This document shows, piece after piece, positions 8,507 through 16,100 of a DNA stretch of 64,000 nucleotides. A program made the translations under genes and the position numbers. Source of the DNA: Chryseobacterium shigense (GTDB lineage Bacteria; Bacteroidota; Bacteroidia; Flavobacteriales; Weeksellaceae); contig NZ_JACHLC010000005.1 of assembly GCF_014207845.1 (NCBI RefSeq), positions 171,711 to 235,710 of the forward strand, given 5' to 3'. The stretch's first letter is position 1; every line of letters begins with the position of its first letter. The notes beneath the pieces are model-generated. The model was not told the origin of the DNA. It was given only the letters and a program-made list of their open reading frames with translations, and ran no database searches.

Positions 8507-10764
8507 TAATTAACTACAGCTATTTTTGCAGTAGCTTTATCTGAGCCGTCTTCATTGGTCATCAGTACAAAGTAAATACCTGAAGCCACTCTTGTACCTT
8601 TCAGATTGTTAAGGTCCCATTCATAATAACCTCCTCTGGCCACAGCAGAATGTATTACATTTCCTGCTGCATCTGTAATTCTGATATTTGTCTTTTCTGC
8701 AAGTCCTTTGATAGTCACTTTTCCTTTAAAGTTAGAATACACTACAGGGTTAGGATACACTACCACATTTCCAAAATTAGCAGTTACATCCGCAACATCT
8801 CCCTGATAAGATACAATACCATTAAAGGTTACAAAATATACTTTTCCGGTTTTCTTGTCTACTTTTATATCGGTAACAGAATTGGTAGGAAGAGGCGAGT
8901 TTTCTTTTGTGAAATGCTTAATGGTCTGCTGTCCGTCTGAAGAAAGATAATATACACCGCCTCCGTCTACGGAAAGCCATTTATAATCTCCTGCATCTAC
9001 TTCTATCTGCAGTATTTGTCCGTCCCTGAAAAGTTCTTCCCCAAGTCCACCCTGTTCAATAATGATAGGCTCCACTTCCGGGCTTGGATCTTTTATTGCT
9101 GTAGCAGCATTAGGTAATATTCTTAATCCGCTGTCAGTACCAATCCATGCATCACCTGATTTACTGAAAGCTACAGATAACGTTCCTTTTGAGTTTCCTG
9201 CAAATCCGTTGGTATCTTTTAATATGTAATCTGTATCGTCTGAAAGGTTGGTAGGGTTTTTATAATCGTATACAATAAAATTATTGGTTCTTGGAAGCGG
9301 AATCCATATCATGTTTTCATAAAATACAGGTTTCTGCATACCTTCACCTGATAATCCGAATTTCTTTACAACAAAATTATCTGCAGCTTTGTCATATATA
9401 CCTATTGATGGTGAGCCATCATTGAATCCTACAGAAACAAAGAGATTGTTTTGATTATCAAATGCAAACCCTACCGGACGACGGTAATATATACTTGGGG
9501 CACCCATATCATAATATTTTACGAGGTCAAAATCTTTATTTCCCGTATTATATTTCATTTTATAAACACCTTGTGAGCCCACCGTATAATTAGTGAAAAA
9601 TACTTCACTGTTGTCAGCGGGGTTCATTACGGCATCCAGAACATTGACGGGTGTAGTAAGTCCTATAAAATAGGAAGGATAGATCCATTCACCCCCATTA
9701 AAGTAATAAAATCCGGGCTTCTTAGGATTCTCCGCAGGCTGGTTATACCTGTTCAGTCTCGATCCGGATGATATCAGCAACTGGTTATTGTCGTACAGAT
9801 TGATCTTATAGGAAGAATTGGAATAAGGACCTGAAGGTTTATAGGTCGTACCACTTTCTTCCTTGATTCCGGATAAGATTGTTCCGGCATATATTTTTCC
9901 GCTGGCTGTGATAGCTGTGTTACAGTCTTCCCCCATACTCACGGCATTTAGAGATAATCCGTTTAATCCGAATGTATATATTCTGTTATCTGTTACTATG
10001 ATATTGTTGGAATTGATAACAATGTCCCGGATATTCGAAAAACTTGCCGGTAATGGGGTACCGGTACCGCCATTGTAAATGTATGCTGATGTGGCAGACG
10101 AAAAGATAAGTGATGATTCAGCATCAATATGTTTGAATGATCCTGGAATTTCTGTTGTCCATGTTGAAAATACCGGAAATGTAGTATTCATTTCATGGCT
10201 TTTAAGGCCGGTATTTGTTACAGAATATATTTTATTTCCGAATATAGTTGCTTCGTTACTGGCCTCATAAACACCGCCGGTCACAAAAAATGCGGAATCT
10301 CCGAATTCTTTTTTGTTGATATTAAATACAGAAACTCCATAACCCACAGATATTACAGCCTGATCTCCTGTAATGGAAATATGGTTGATCTTTTTGCTTC
10401 CGTTGTAGCCGGTTGCAATGGGTATATCAACAATATATTTAACCTCTTGCGGGGTAATGACATCCATAGAACCGTTTGCGTATCCTATAATCCCTGTTTT
10501 AGTCTGTGGATTATAATCGAAGGCCGATATATTTACGTCATGGAGACCGTTAGCTTTTGACAGCTTCGTAATCTCTCCGGTTGCAATGCTATAGTAGAAT
10601 ATCCCGTTTTCAGTCGCGGCAATGATCTTTCCGTTGTCTTCTTTCATGGCCAAGACATTGTTGTAGGAAAAAAGATCCGTCCATTTTTTAGATGAAATAA
10701 CCTGTGCGTTCACGAATTGCAGGGAGGCTAAAATACCAAGAGAGATTAAAGAGAGTTTTTTCAT
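8506..10764 (-). CDS. porZ: PorZ, type IX secretion system beta-propeller protein
   Basis: PorZ is a surface component of the type IX secretion system attachment complex and helps deliver anionic lipopolysaccharide to cargo proteins. The 752-residue protein begins with a signal peptide (MKKLSLISLGILASLQFVNAQ), followed by the characteristic SSKKWTDLFSYNNVLAMKEDNGKIIAATENG-type opening of the first propeller, then a second propeller containing AWIGTDSGLRILPN and DYKWLSVDGGGVYYL. The last 85 residues form a type A T9SS sorting domain: VVYPNPV, then GNVIHS and ASGIYFVLM. Length is near that of Porphyromonas PorZ (about 776). It lies one base after the upstream phosphatase gene and overlaps recO by one base. 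Start chosen at the ATG of the signal peptide. Confidence 0.88.
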   Translation of the reverse strand: MKKLSLISLGILASLQFVNAQVISSKKWTDLFSYNNVLAMKEDNGKIIAATENGIFYYSIATGEITKLSKANGLHDVNISAFDYNPQTKTGIIGYANGSMDVITPQEVKYIVDIPIATGYNGSKKINHISITGDQAVISVGYGVSVFNINKKEFGDSAFFVTGGVYEASNEATIFGNKIYSVTNTGLKSHEMNTTFPVFSTWTTEIPGSFKHIDAESSLIFSSATSAYIYNGGTGTPLPASFSNIRDIVINSNNIIVTDNRIYTFGLNGLSLNAVSMGEDCNTAITASGKIYAGTILSGIKEESGTTYKPSGPYSNSSYKINLYDNNQLLISSGSRLNRYNQPAENPKKPGFYYFNGGEWIYPSYFIGLTTPVNVLDAVMNPADNSEVFFTNYTVGSQGVYKMKYNTGNKDFDLVKYYDMGAPSIYYRRPVGFAFDNQNNLFVSVGFNDGSPSIGIYDKAADNFVVKKFGLSGEGMQKPVFYENMIWIPLPRTNNFIVYDYKNPTNLSDDTDYILKDTNGFAGNSKGTLSVAFSKSGDAWIGTDSGLRILPNAATAIKDPSPEVEPIIIEQGGLGEELFRDGQILQIEVDAGDYKWLSVDGGGVYYLSSDGQQTIKHFTKENSPLPTNSVTDIKVDKKTGKVYFVTFNGIVSYQGDVADVTANFGNVVVYPNPVVYSNFKGKVTIKGLAEKTNIRITDAAGNVIHSAVARGGYYEWDLNNLKGTRVASGIYFVLMTNEDGSDKATAKIAVVN

Positions 10765-10765
10765 A

Positions 10766-11716
10766 TTATACGGTTATGCTGCTGTCTATGGCCTGGTTGT
10801 TCCAGGAAATATGCTTTATGTTTTTATTTGCGTCGAAGTAAAAATCTATTCTGCCAAGAAGAAGGCCGGCCCATCCTACCTGGTTTACCAGCACGTTTTT
10901 ACCCTGTCTGTTGGTAAAAGTTTGTGGTTCAGGTAAAAAAGTATGGGTATGTCCGCCTAATATAATATCAATATTTTCTGTTTTGGCAGCCAGAATTTTG
11001 TCGCTTATTTTATCAGGTTCATCTTTGTAATCGTAGCCGATGTGGGAAAGGCAGATCACAAGATCACATTTTTGTTCGTTTTTCAGGAAGCTGGAATAAT
11101 GTTGGGCTACATCTACAGGATCTGAATATACAGTTTCACCGTATTGTTTTTTTCCTACAAGACCATCCAGCTGGATACCCACGCCGAAAATACCTACTTT
11201 TATTCCGTTTTTGTTAAATATTTTATATTGAGAGGTTTTCCCGTCCAGAACTGTATTTTTAAAATCGTAGTTTGAACAGATAAACGGAAACTTTGCATTG
11301 GGAAGAGTTTTTAAGAAACCGTCAAGACCATTATCGAAATCGTGGTTTCCCATTGTAGAAGCATCGTACTTCATCATAGACATCAGCTTAAATTCCAGTT
11401 CGCCTCCGAAGAAATTAAAATAAGGGGTTCCCTGGAAAATATCGCCGGAATCCAGAAGAAGAACATTACTTTCCTGACTTCTGATCTGCTGTATCAGGCT
11501 CGCTCTTCTGGCAAATCCTCCCTGATTGGGATTTTTTGTATAGCTTGCATCAAAAGGCTCTATTCTGCTGTGCTGGTCGTTGGTATGAAGAATAGTCAGT
11601 TTATTTGCGGATTTAAAAGGATTGAATTTCAATTCTTCCGCCATCATCATATTGGGAGCTAAAGCTGCTGCTAAAGATCCGCCACCTATTACTTTTAAAA
11701 AACTTTTTCTGTCCAT
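10766..11716 (-). CDS. 5'-nucleotidase catalytic (metallophosphatase) half
   Basis: A 316-residue calcineurin-type metallophosphatase corresponding to the N-terminal half of UshA-like 5'-nucleotidases, which remove phosphate from extracytoplasmic nucleotides. Metal-ligand motifs appear in order: LTILHTNDQHSR (D-x-H, about residue 44), LLLDSGDIFQGT (about 96), MGNHDFDNG (about 120), then ICLSHIGYD and GGHTHTFLP (about 255). The N-terminus MDRKSFLKVIGGGSLAAALA looks like a Tat signal, but with Arg-Lys instead of twin Arg. The C-terminal substrate-binding domain is missing from this protein and is instead encoded by the gene just upstream, which overlaps its ATG by one base. The two products together would equal one normal-sized 5'-nucleotidase and probably act as partners. 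Confidence 0.85.
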   Translation of the reverse strand: MDRKSFLKVIGGGSLAAALAPNMMMAEELKFNPFKSANKLTILHTNDQHSRIEPFDASYTKNPNQGGFARRASLIQQIRSQESNVLLLDSGDIFQGTPYFNFFGGELEFKLMSMMKYDASTMGNHDFDNGLDGFLKTLPNAKFPFICSNYDFKNTVLDGKTSQYKIFNKNGIKVGIFGVGIQLDGLVGKKQYGETVYSDPVDVAQHYSSFLKNEQKCDLVICLSHIGYDYKDEPDKISDKILAAKTENIDIILGGHTHTFLPEPQTFTNRQGKNVLVNQVGWAGLLLGRIDFYFDANKNIKHISWNNQAIDSSITV

Positions 11717-12474
11717 TACTTCTTACCGATAAAATTTAAACGAACATCTGTATTTGGGACTACTTCAGGGTTTTTCTTAAAATATTCAATGAAAAGATCC
11801 CTTAACCTGATTCCTGTAGAAATTGATTCTCCTTTGGAAAAAAATTTCATATTATCCCCGCCAAGCGCCAGGTAATCTGAAGTTGCAATATAATAATCTT
11901 TGGCAGGATCTACAGATTTTCCGTTAATCTGGGATTTGGCCAGTTGCCCGTTATTGGTTTCAATATATAAATGAGAAACAGGATTGTTGACCTGGGTTTT
12001 TGCATAATAATCAAAAAGTCCCTGAAGGTCTGATCCTTTCATTTTTACAATAATCACTTCATTTTCGAAAGGCATTACTTCAAAAACACTTTTCAGAAGA
12101 ATATCTCCTTTGCCAATAGTGGTGCGTATTCCCCCGATATTGATCAGGGCTGCGTCTACATTTTTGTTGAGATTTTTTTTCGCCCATACATCTGCACCTT
12201 CGAAAGTATAGTCGGCTAAAAGATTACCCAGATTGCTGTTATCACCCTGTTTGGTAAGATCTGTATTGGTATGGGAGATTTTCTGGTTCATCTCCTTGTC
12301 CAGTTTTTGCTTATAAGGTTCAATAACTTTTACAAACTCCTCATCATTTTTCAGCTCATCATTAATAGAAATGTTTTTCTGAGACTGAACTTTTGCCAGC
12401 TGCAGCGTAGAAGCTGTTTTGCAGGCAGTAAGTGTAGCCAGAGCAATTCCTAGTAACAAGAATTTATTTTTCAT
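11716..12474 (-). CDS. 5'-nucleotidase C-terminal domain lipoprotein
   Basis: A 252-residue lipoprotein carrying only the C-terminal substrate-binding domain of UshA-like 5'-nucleotidases (PF02872 type). The start at 12474 (MKNKFLLLGIALATLTACK) is preferred over a TTG three codons upstream because it gives a proper lipobox with Cys18. Domain landmarks are NLLADYTFEGADVWAKKN, then INIGGIRTTIGKGDI (the conserved N-x-G-G-I-R) and VMPFENEVIIVKMKGSDL. The base- and adenine-stacking aromatic segment lies in YIATSDYLALGGDN. It overlaps the catalytic-half gene downstream by one base (TAATG), so the pair is a split version of a usually single protein. A divergent promoter region with TATATTTG (minus strand, 12580-12587) lies about 110 bases upstream. 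Confidence 0.82.
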   Translation of the reverse strand: MKNKFLLLGIALATLTACKTASTLQLAKVQSQKNISINDELKNDEEFVKVIEPYKQKLDKEMNQKISHTNTDLTKQGDNSNLGNLLADYTFEGADVWAKKNLNKNVDAALINIGGIRTTIGKGDILLKSVFEVMPFENEVIIVKMKGSDLQGLFDYYAKTQVNNPVSHLYIETNNGQLAKSQINGKSVDPAKDYYIATSDYLALGGDNMKFFSKGESISTGIRLRDLFIEYFKKNPEVVPNTDVRLNFIGKK

Positions 12475-12579
12475 ATGTTGCAAATTATTTCTTTAAAGGT
12501 CATATGTAATCGCCAGGACTTGTAGTGTTTTTATACACGAGTTCAGTCATAGCGATGTCATAATATCTCTTAGTATATG

Positions 12580-12587
12580 CAAATATA
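12580..12587 (-). promoter_or_regulatory. Candidate -7 element for the nucleotidase-porZ-recO unit
   Basis: On the minus strand this reads TATATTTG, matching the Bacteroidetes -7 consensus TAnnTTTG. A TTTG -33 element at proper spacing was not clear. The lipoprotein ATG is 106 bases downstream. Confidence 0.4.
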
Positions 12588-12641
12588 ATTATATGTAGAA
12601 TAAAACATTATTATTTATTACAAATTCTTATGGTAAATTAT

Positions 12642-12649
12642 TAAATTTG
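12642..12649 (+). promoter_or_regulatory. Candidate -7 element for dapA
   Basis: TAAATTTG matches TAnnTTTG and lies 19 bases before the dapA ATG, implying a short leader. It is back-to-back with the minus-strand candidate at 12580. Confidence 0.4.
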
Positions 12650-12668
12650 GAAAAAATAATTCTAACAG

Positions 12669-13541
12669 ATGAGCATTTTAAAAGGAGTAGGTGTTGCATT
12701 GGTAACACCCTTTAATGAAGATTTATCCGTTGATTTCGACAGTTTAACAAAACTTGTTGAATACAATATCGAAAACGGAACCAATTATTTAGTTGTTTTG
12801 GGAACTACCGCGGAGGCAGCAACGCTTTCTGATGAGGAGAAGAAACAGGTGATTGAGCATATCATTAAGGTTAATAATAAACGTCTTCCTTTAGTTTTGG
12901 GAATTGGCGGTAATAATACTCTTGAGGTAAAGAAACAGATTGAAGAAACAGATCTTTCCGCGTTTGAAGCGGTACTTTCTGTATCTCCATATTATAACAA
13001 ACCTAATCAGGAGGGGCTTTATCAGCATTATAAAGTACTGGCTTCCACCGGTAAAAATATTATCATTTATAATGTTCCGTCAAGAACAGGGCAGAATATT
13101 GAAGCAGATACCACCATCCGTCTGGCAAAAGAATTCCCGAATTTATTCCTGATTAAGGAGGCCGCACCAAACATTCTTCAGTATTTTGATATCCTGAGAA
13201 AGAAACCGGAAGGATTTTCACTGGTTTCAGGAGATGATGAGTATACACTTCCTGTGACTTTAGCGGGTGGAAATGGGGTGATCTCTGTAATCGGGCAGGG
13301 ATATCCGAAAGAATTTTCCACAATGGTTCAGCTGGCTTTTGAAGGAAAAGTGAAGGAAGCCTATGAAATCCATAATAAATTGGTAGAGATCACAAGACTG
13401 ATTTTTGCAGAAGGAAACCCTTGCGGAATTAAGGTAATTCTTACAGAAAAAGGAATTATTAAAAATTATTTAAGACTTCCTTTGGTACCTGCTTCAGAAG
13501 GACTTTATGCAAAAATTAAAGCTGAAATGGCAAAAATTTAA
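12669..13541 (+). CDS. dapA: 4-hydroxy-tetrahydrodipicolinate synthase
   Basis: DapA condenses pyruvate with aspartate semialdehyde, the first committed step towards diaminopimelate and lysine. The 290-residue protein matches family length. Visible landmarks are GVGVALVTPFNEDLSVDF at the N-terminus, the LGTTAEAATLSDEE segment near residue 43 (binding of the pyruvate carboxylate), YNVPSRTGQNI near residue 134 with the active-site Tyr and Arg, and FLIKEAAPN, whose Lys (about residue 162) should form the Schiff base with pyruvate. GNGVISVIGQGYP follows. It is transcribed away from the nucleotidase-porZ unit and appears monocistronic: a repeat tract and a good terminator follow before the next gene. 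Confidence 0.95.
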   Translation: MSILKGVGVALVTPFNEDLSVDFDSLTKLVEYNIENGTNYLVVLGTTAEAATLSDEEKKQVIEHIIKVNNKRLPLVLGIGGNNTLEVKKQIEETDLSAFEAVLSVSPYYNKPNQEGLYQHYKVLASTGKNIIIYNVPSRTGQNIEADTTIRLAKEFPNLFLIKEAAPNILQYFDILRKKPEGFSLVSGDDEYTLPVTLAGGNGVISVIGQGYPKEFSTMVQLAFEGKVKEAYEIHNKLVEITRLIFAEGNPCGIKVILTEKGIIKNYLRLPLVPASEGLYAKIKAEMAKI

Positions 13542-13547
13542 TTAGCA

Positions 13548-13615
13548 AGTCAATTGTGAATATTATTTCGCAAGTGAATCGTCAATCTTAAAATGAAACT
13601 TTGACCATTCACCAT
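13548..13615 (+). repeat. Intergenic 7-bp-period repeat with dispersed 35-bp core
   Basis: The first 35 bases (13548-13582) match 31 of 35 bases of the reverse complement of 1555-1590. The tract continues in 7-base register with similar units such as GACCATT and CACCATT. It lies between the dapA stop and its terminator and encodes nothing obvious. Confidence 0.65.
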
Positions 13616-13635
13616 TGACATCAATAATATCAAAG

Positions 13636-13665
13636 GTGAAAAGTTCCGGCTTTTCACTTTTTTTT
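13636..13665 (+). terminator. Rho-independent terminator after dapA
   Basis: An 8-bp stem GTGAAAAG/CTTTTCAC with a 6-base loop is followed directly by eight T residues. Confidence 0.85.
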
Positions 13666-13684
13666 AATCATAAAATGTAAAATA

Positions 13685-14188
13685 ATGAAATTAACAGAAG
13701 CAACGGAAAAGGACATTCCACTGATACAGGATTTGGCCAGAAGATCATGGGAAAGTGCTTATGCGGGAATTATTTCCCGGGAACAGATAGAATATATGTT
13801 GGAGAACATGTATTCAGAAGAAGAAATTTCAAATCATCTTCAGAATCCCGATTATCATTATTACCTGATTTCTGATGAAGGAAATAATTCTTTTGAAGGC
13901 TTTATAGGATATGAAAATAATTATGAAACAGGAACCACAAAACTTCATCGTATCTATCTGGTTCCGGAAAGTAAAGGAAAAGGATTTGGAAAGGAAGCAC
14001 TGAGCTTTTTAAAAGATAAAGTTTTTGAAAGTGGCAATAACAGAATTATTCTGAATGTGAATAAAGAAAATTCTGCCAAAAAATTCTATGAATCCCAGGG
14101 GTATAGAGTATATAATGAAGTGGTTCTGGATATAGGTGGAAATTTTGTTATGGATGATTATTTAATGGAATATGTATTTCACAAATGA
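13685..14188 (+). CDS. GNAT family N-acetyltransferase
   Basis: A 167-residue acetyl-CoA-dependent acetyltransferase of unknown substrate. The N-terminus LTEATEKDIPLIQDLARRSW is the usual GNAT opening. Motif A is LHRIYLVPESKGKGFGKEAL at about residues 95-114, with SKGKGFG as the CoA pyrophosphate loop. The motif B equivalent is LNVNKENSAKKFYESQGY, followed by a hydrophobic last strand. It lies 19 bases after the dapA terminator, so it has its own transcription start or depends on readthrough. A second hairpin with a T-tract follows about 170 bases after its stop. It is not closely similar to the GNAT at 3643. Confidence 0.85.
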   Translation: MKLTEATEKDIPLIQDLARRSWESAYAGIISREQIEYMLENMYSEEEISNHLQNPDYHYYLISDEGNNSFEGFIGYENNYETGTTKLHRIYLVPESKGKGFGKEALSFLKDKVFESGNNRIILNVNKENSAKKFYESQGYRVYNEVVLDIGGNFVMDDYLMEYVFHK

Positions 14189-14355
14189 TTGACTTAAAAT
14201 TCTGTAACATTTAATTTTAATTCTATAACAGGTGATGTTTCTTTTTACTTCATCTTTGTATCAGAACCAAATCACTTTCAATAATACATTCATATGCTTG
14301 GTTTTGAGCTTTTATAGCTTTTTATCAGTATATTTTTTTCATCCTTAGTGTTTAA

Positions 14356-14385
14356 ATTCCTGTATTCAATATGCAGGAGTTTTTT
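14356..14385 (+). terminator. Terminator-like hairpin between the GNAT and AraC genes
   Basis: ATTCCTG and CAGGAGT form a 7-bp stem (one G-U pair) followed by six T residues. It is 168 bases after the GNAT stop and about 100 bases before the AraC-type gene. Its presence inside a longer possible reading frame supports the later start at 14483 for that gene. Confidence 0.6.
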
Positions 14386-14482
14386 GTTTTTATATATTAT
14401 GTTTAAAAAAATAACATCTATTTCACTTTTGAATGAAATAAATTGTTATATTTACTTCGAAATTCAACACACTTATACCAGG

Positions 14483-15064
14483 ATGAAAATGTATGTAAAA
14501 TTTGATTTCAATGCTCTCTGCAAGAAAGTATTGGATGAAAAGCTAAAGGAGCACGGGCTGAAATACCGCCTGCTGAACTTTGGTGAGGTAGAGTTCTATG
14601 AACCCATTACCCAGGAACAGCATAATCTTTTTAAGCAAAATCTTAAAGATTACGGAATAGAGATTATTGAAAGTCAGAAAACGGCTTTAGTACAGAAAAT
14701 AAAAGATGCAATTGTAGAACTTGTTTTTTCTGAAAATGCCGTTCCCGTTAAGGCATCTATCTATATCGCAGAGAAACTGAACCACAGTTATGGGTATCTT
14801 TCCAATCTTTTTTCAGAGGTTGCATTTACATCTATAGAAAATTTCATTATTCTTCAGAAAATAGAATATGCCAAAGAGCTGATCCTGAATAATAAACAGA
14901 GTCTGACTGAAATTGCCCATAAACTAAATTATTCCAGTGTGGCTCACCTGAGTACCCAGTTCAAAAATACCACAGGAATTACACCCTCCCAGTTTCAGAA
15001 GATTATTACAAAAAGAAGGAAAAGCCAAAGCATTATCTTAAACTCAAAAATGCTCTATGAATAA
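14483..15064 (+). CDS. AraC-type transcriptional regulator
   Basis: A 193-residue protein with a C-terminal AraC DNA-binding domain from about residue 90 to 180: ASIYIAEKLNHSYGYLSNLF forms the first helix-turn-helix, then IENFIILQKIEYAKELIL, and the second element SLTEIAHKLNYSSVAHLSTQFK with the signature end TGITPSQFQK. The N-terminal 75 residues form a small alpha/beta domain of unknown role. The start at 14483 is chosen because the longer frame from 14348 would run through a terminator hairpin and add a stretch lacking family character. The last 8 bases overlap the next gene, a degenerate receiver-domain protein, so the two are translationally coupled and probably work together. It is followed by no further coding sequence for 600 bases. 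Confidence 0.82.
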   Translation: MKMYVKFDFNALCKKVLDEKLKEHGLKYRLLNFGEVEFYEPITQEQHNLFKQNLKDYGIEIIESQKTALVQKIKDAIVELVFSENAVPVKASIYIAEKLNHSYGYLSNLFSEVAFTSIENFIILQKIEYAKELILNNKQSLTEIAHKLNYSSVAHLSTQFKNTTGITPSQFQKIITKRRKSQSIILNSKMLYE

Positions 15065-15503
15065 AGAATATCTGAATGTAATAGCAGCAGATGATGACGA
15101 GGATAATATTATATTCTTTAAAAATATTTTCAAAGATTTAAAGATAGGAGTGAAGTCCCAATGTTTCTCCAACGGGGAAGACCTTATGCACTATCTGAAG
15201 AGTTGCGGAGTAATTATTCCGGAAGTGGTTTTTATCAGATATGATATTCAGGGGAAAAACTCTATGGAATGCCTGGAAGAGATTAAGGCGGATCCCAAAT
15301 TCAGCAACATTGTAATTGTGGTGTATGCTCACGAGATTTCTGAAACCGCAATAGAGGAAATTTTTGTAAACGGAGCCAATATTTTTATGAGAAAGCCTGA
15401 AACCTATGACGGCCTGAAAAAATCGCTTACAGAAATTATTACAATAAACTGGCAGTATCATTCTTCCGGACTGAATAAAGATAATTTCATTATGAAAGTA
15501 TGA
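15057..15503 (+). CDS. Receiver-domain protein without the phosphoacceptor Asp
   Basis: A 148-residue stand-alone response-regulator receiver domain. The acidic metal pocket is present near the start (ADDDEDN, residues 11-17) and the conserved Lys-Pro is present near the end (MRKPETYDG). The strand that should end in the phosphorylated Asp reads EVVFIRYDIQGKNS: aligned with the usual LIFLDLNMPGKNG, Arg61 stands at the Asp position and the nearest Asp (Asp63) is two residues later, with the following Pro also lost. I therefore infer a pseudo-receiver that cannot be phosphorylated normally and may act by protein binding. It overlaps the AraC-type regulator gene by 8 bases, suggesting that regulator, or a sensor that feeds it, as the partner. 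There is no output domain. Confidence 0.8.
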   Translation: MNKEYLNVIAADDDEDNIIFFKNIFKDLKIGVKSQCFSNGEDLMHYLKSCGVIIPEVVFIRYDIQGKNSMECLEEIKADPKFSNIVIVVYAHEISETAIEEIFVNGANIFMRKPETYDGLKKSLTEIITINWQYHSSGLNKDNFIMKV

Positions 15504-16066
15504 TGAATAAAGATTTTATAAATTAAATTTTTATATAAAATTTTATATTTAATACATACTATTCACATAAAAGTGAAAATTGTATAATGAATGATTAAAA
15601 TAATATAAGGAGGAATTCACGCAATATGAGCAATTTTGTAAACGTAAACATTGCAACACAAATTAGCTATACAAAAAAAGCAATAATGTGAAGAGCAGAT
15701 TATTTCATTAGAATCAAGATATAAGTCACAATGTTAGTTTTAACAAAATGGATTATGTTATTTCCAGCTATAAAGCATAGAAGATCTTTAAACAAAACGG
15801 TACAATCATGAAAACTTAAGAAAGTTGGAGGGTATTATTCATTTCATTCCCACTTCCTTCAACCTGAACAGTTAGTTTTTATAATAAGTAAGTTGGAAAA
15901 ATAATTCATTTTGTTTTTTTAATTTATTTTAATAGTCGGAGCTGAAAATTCAAATAATATATAAATATTTTCACACCCAATCACAAAATATTAGTTCTTG
16001 CTATTAAAATAAATTTTTTAGAATTTCGAAAAGTAATTTCTTCTAAATAACAGTTTTATAAGGGGG
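15504..16066 (+). other. AT-rich gene-poor region, possible untranslated RNA
   Basis: About 560 bases without a convincing gene. The first part is very AT-rich. A GGAGG at 15609-15613 precedes an ATG at 15626 that opens a 21-codon frame ending at 15691; this is too short to call. GTTGGAGG (about 15823) and CCTTCAAC (about 15855) can pair as an 8-bp stem. The region ends at a strong plus-strand terminator although the nearest plus-strand gene stops nearly 600 bases earlier, so it may carry a long 3' UTR or an independent small RNA. Confidence 0.4.
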
Positions 16067-16100
16067 CCGCGGAAAGATTTTTCTTTTCGCGGTTTTTTTT
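16067..16100 (+). terminator. Strong plus-strand terminator facing recG
   Basis: CCGCGGAAAG and CTTTTCGCGG form a 10-bp stem (one G-U pair), 6-base loop, followed by eight T residues. The minus-strand side lacks a T-tract after the stem, so it acts on plus-strand transcripts. It ends against the recG stop codon (16099-16101). Confidence 0.85.

Noticed and set aside
14348..14482. N-terminal extension of the AraC gene from a GTG
   Set aside because: The segment contains a terminator hairpin and its translation is unlike the family; the ATG at 14483 fits better.
15731..15811. 26-codon frame in the gene-poor region
   Set aside because: No ribosome-binding site, no recognisable pattern, and the region is AT-rich so short frames are expected.
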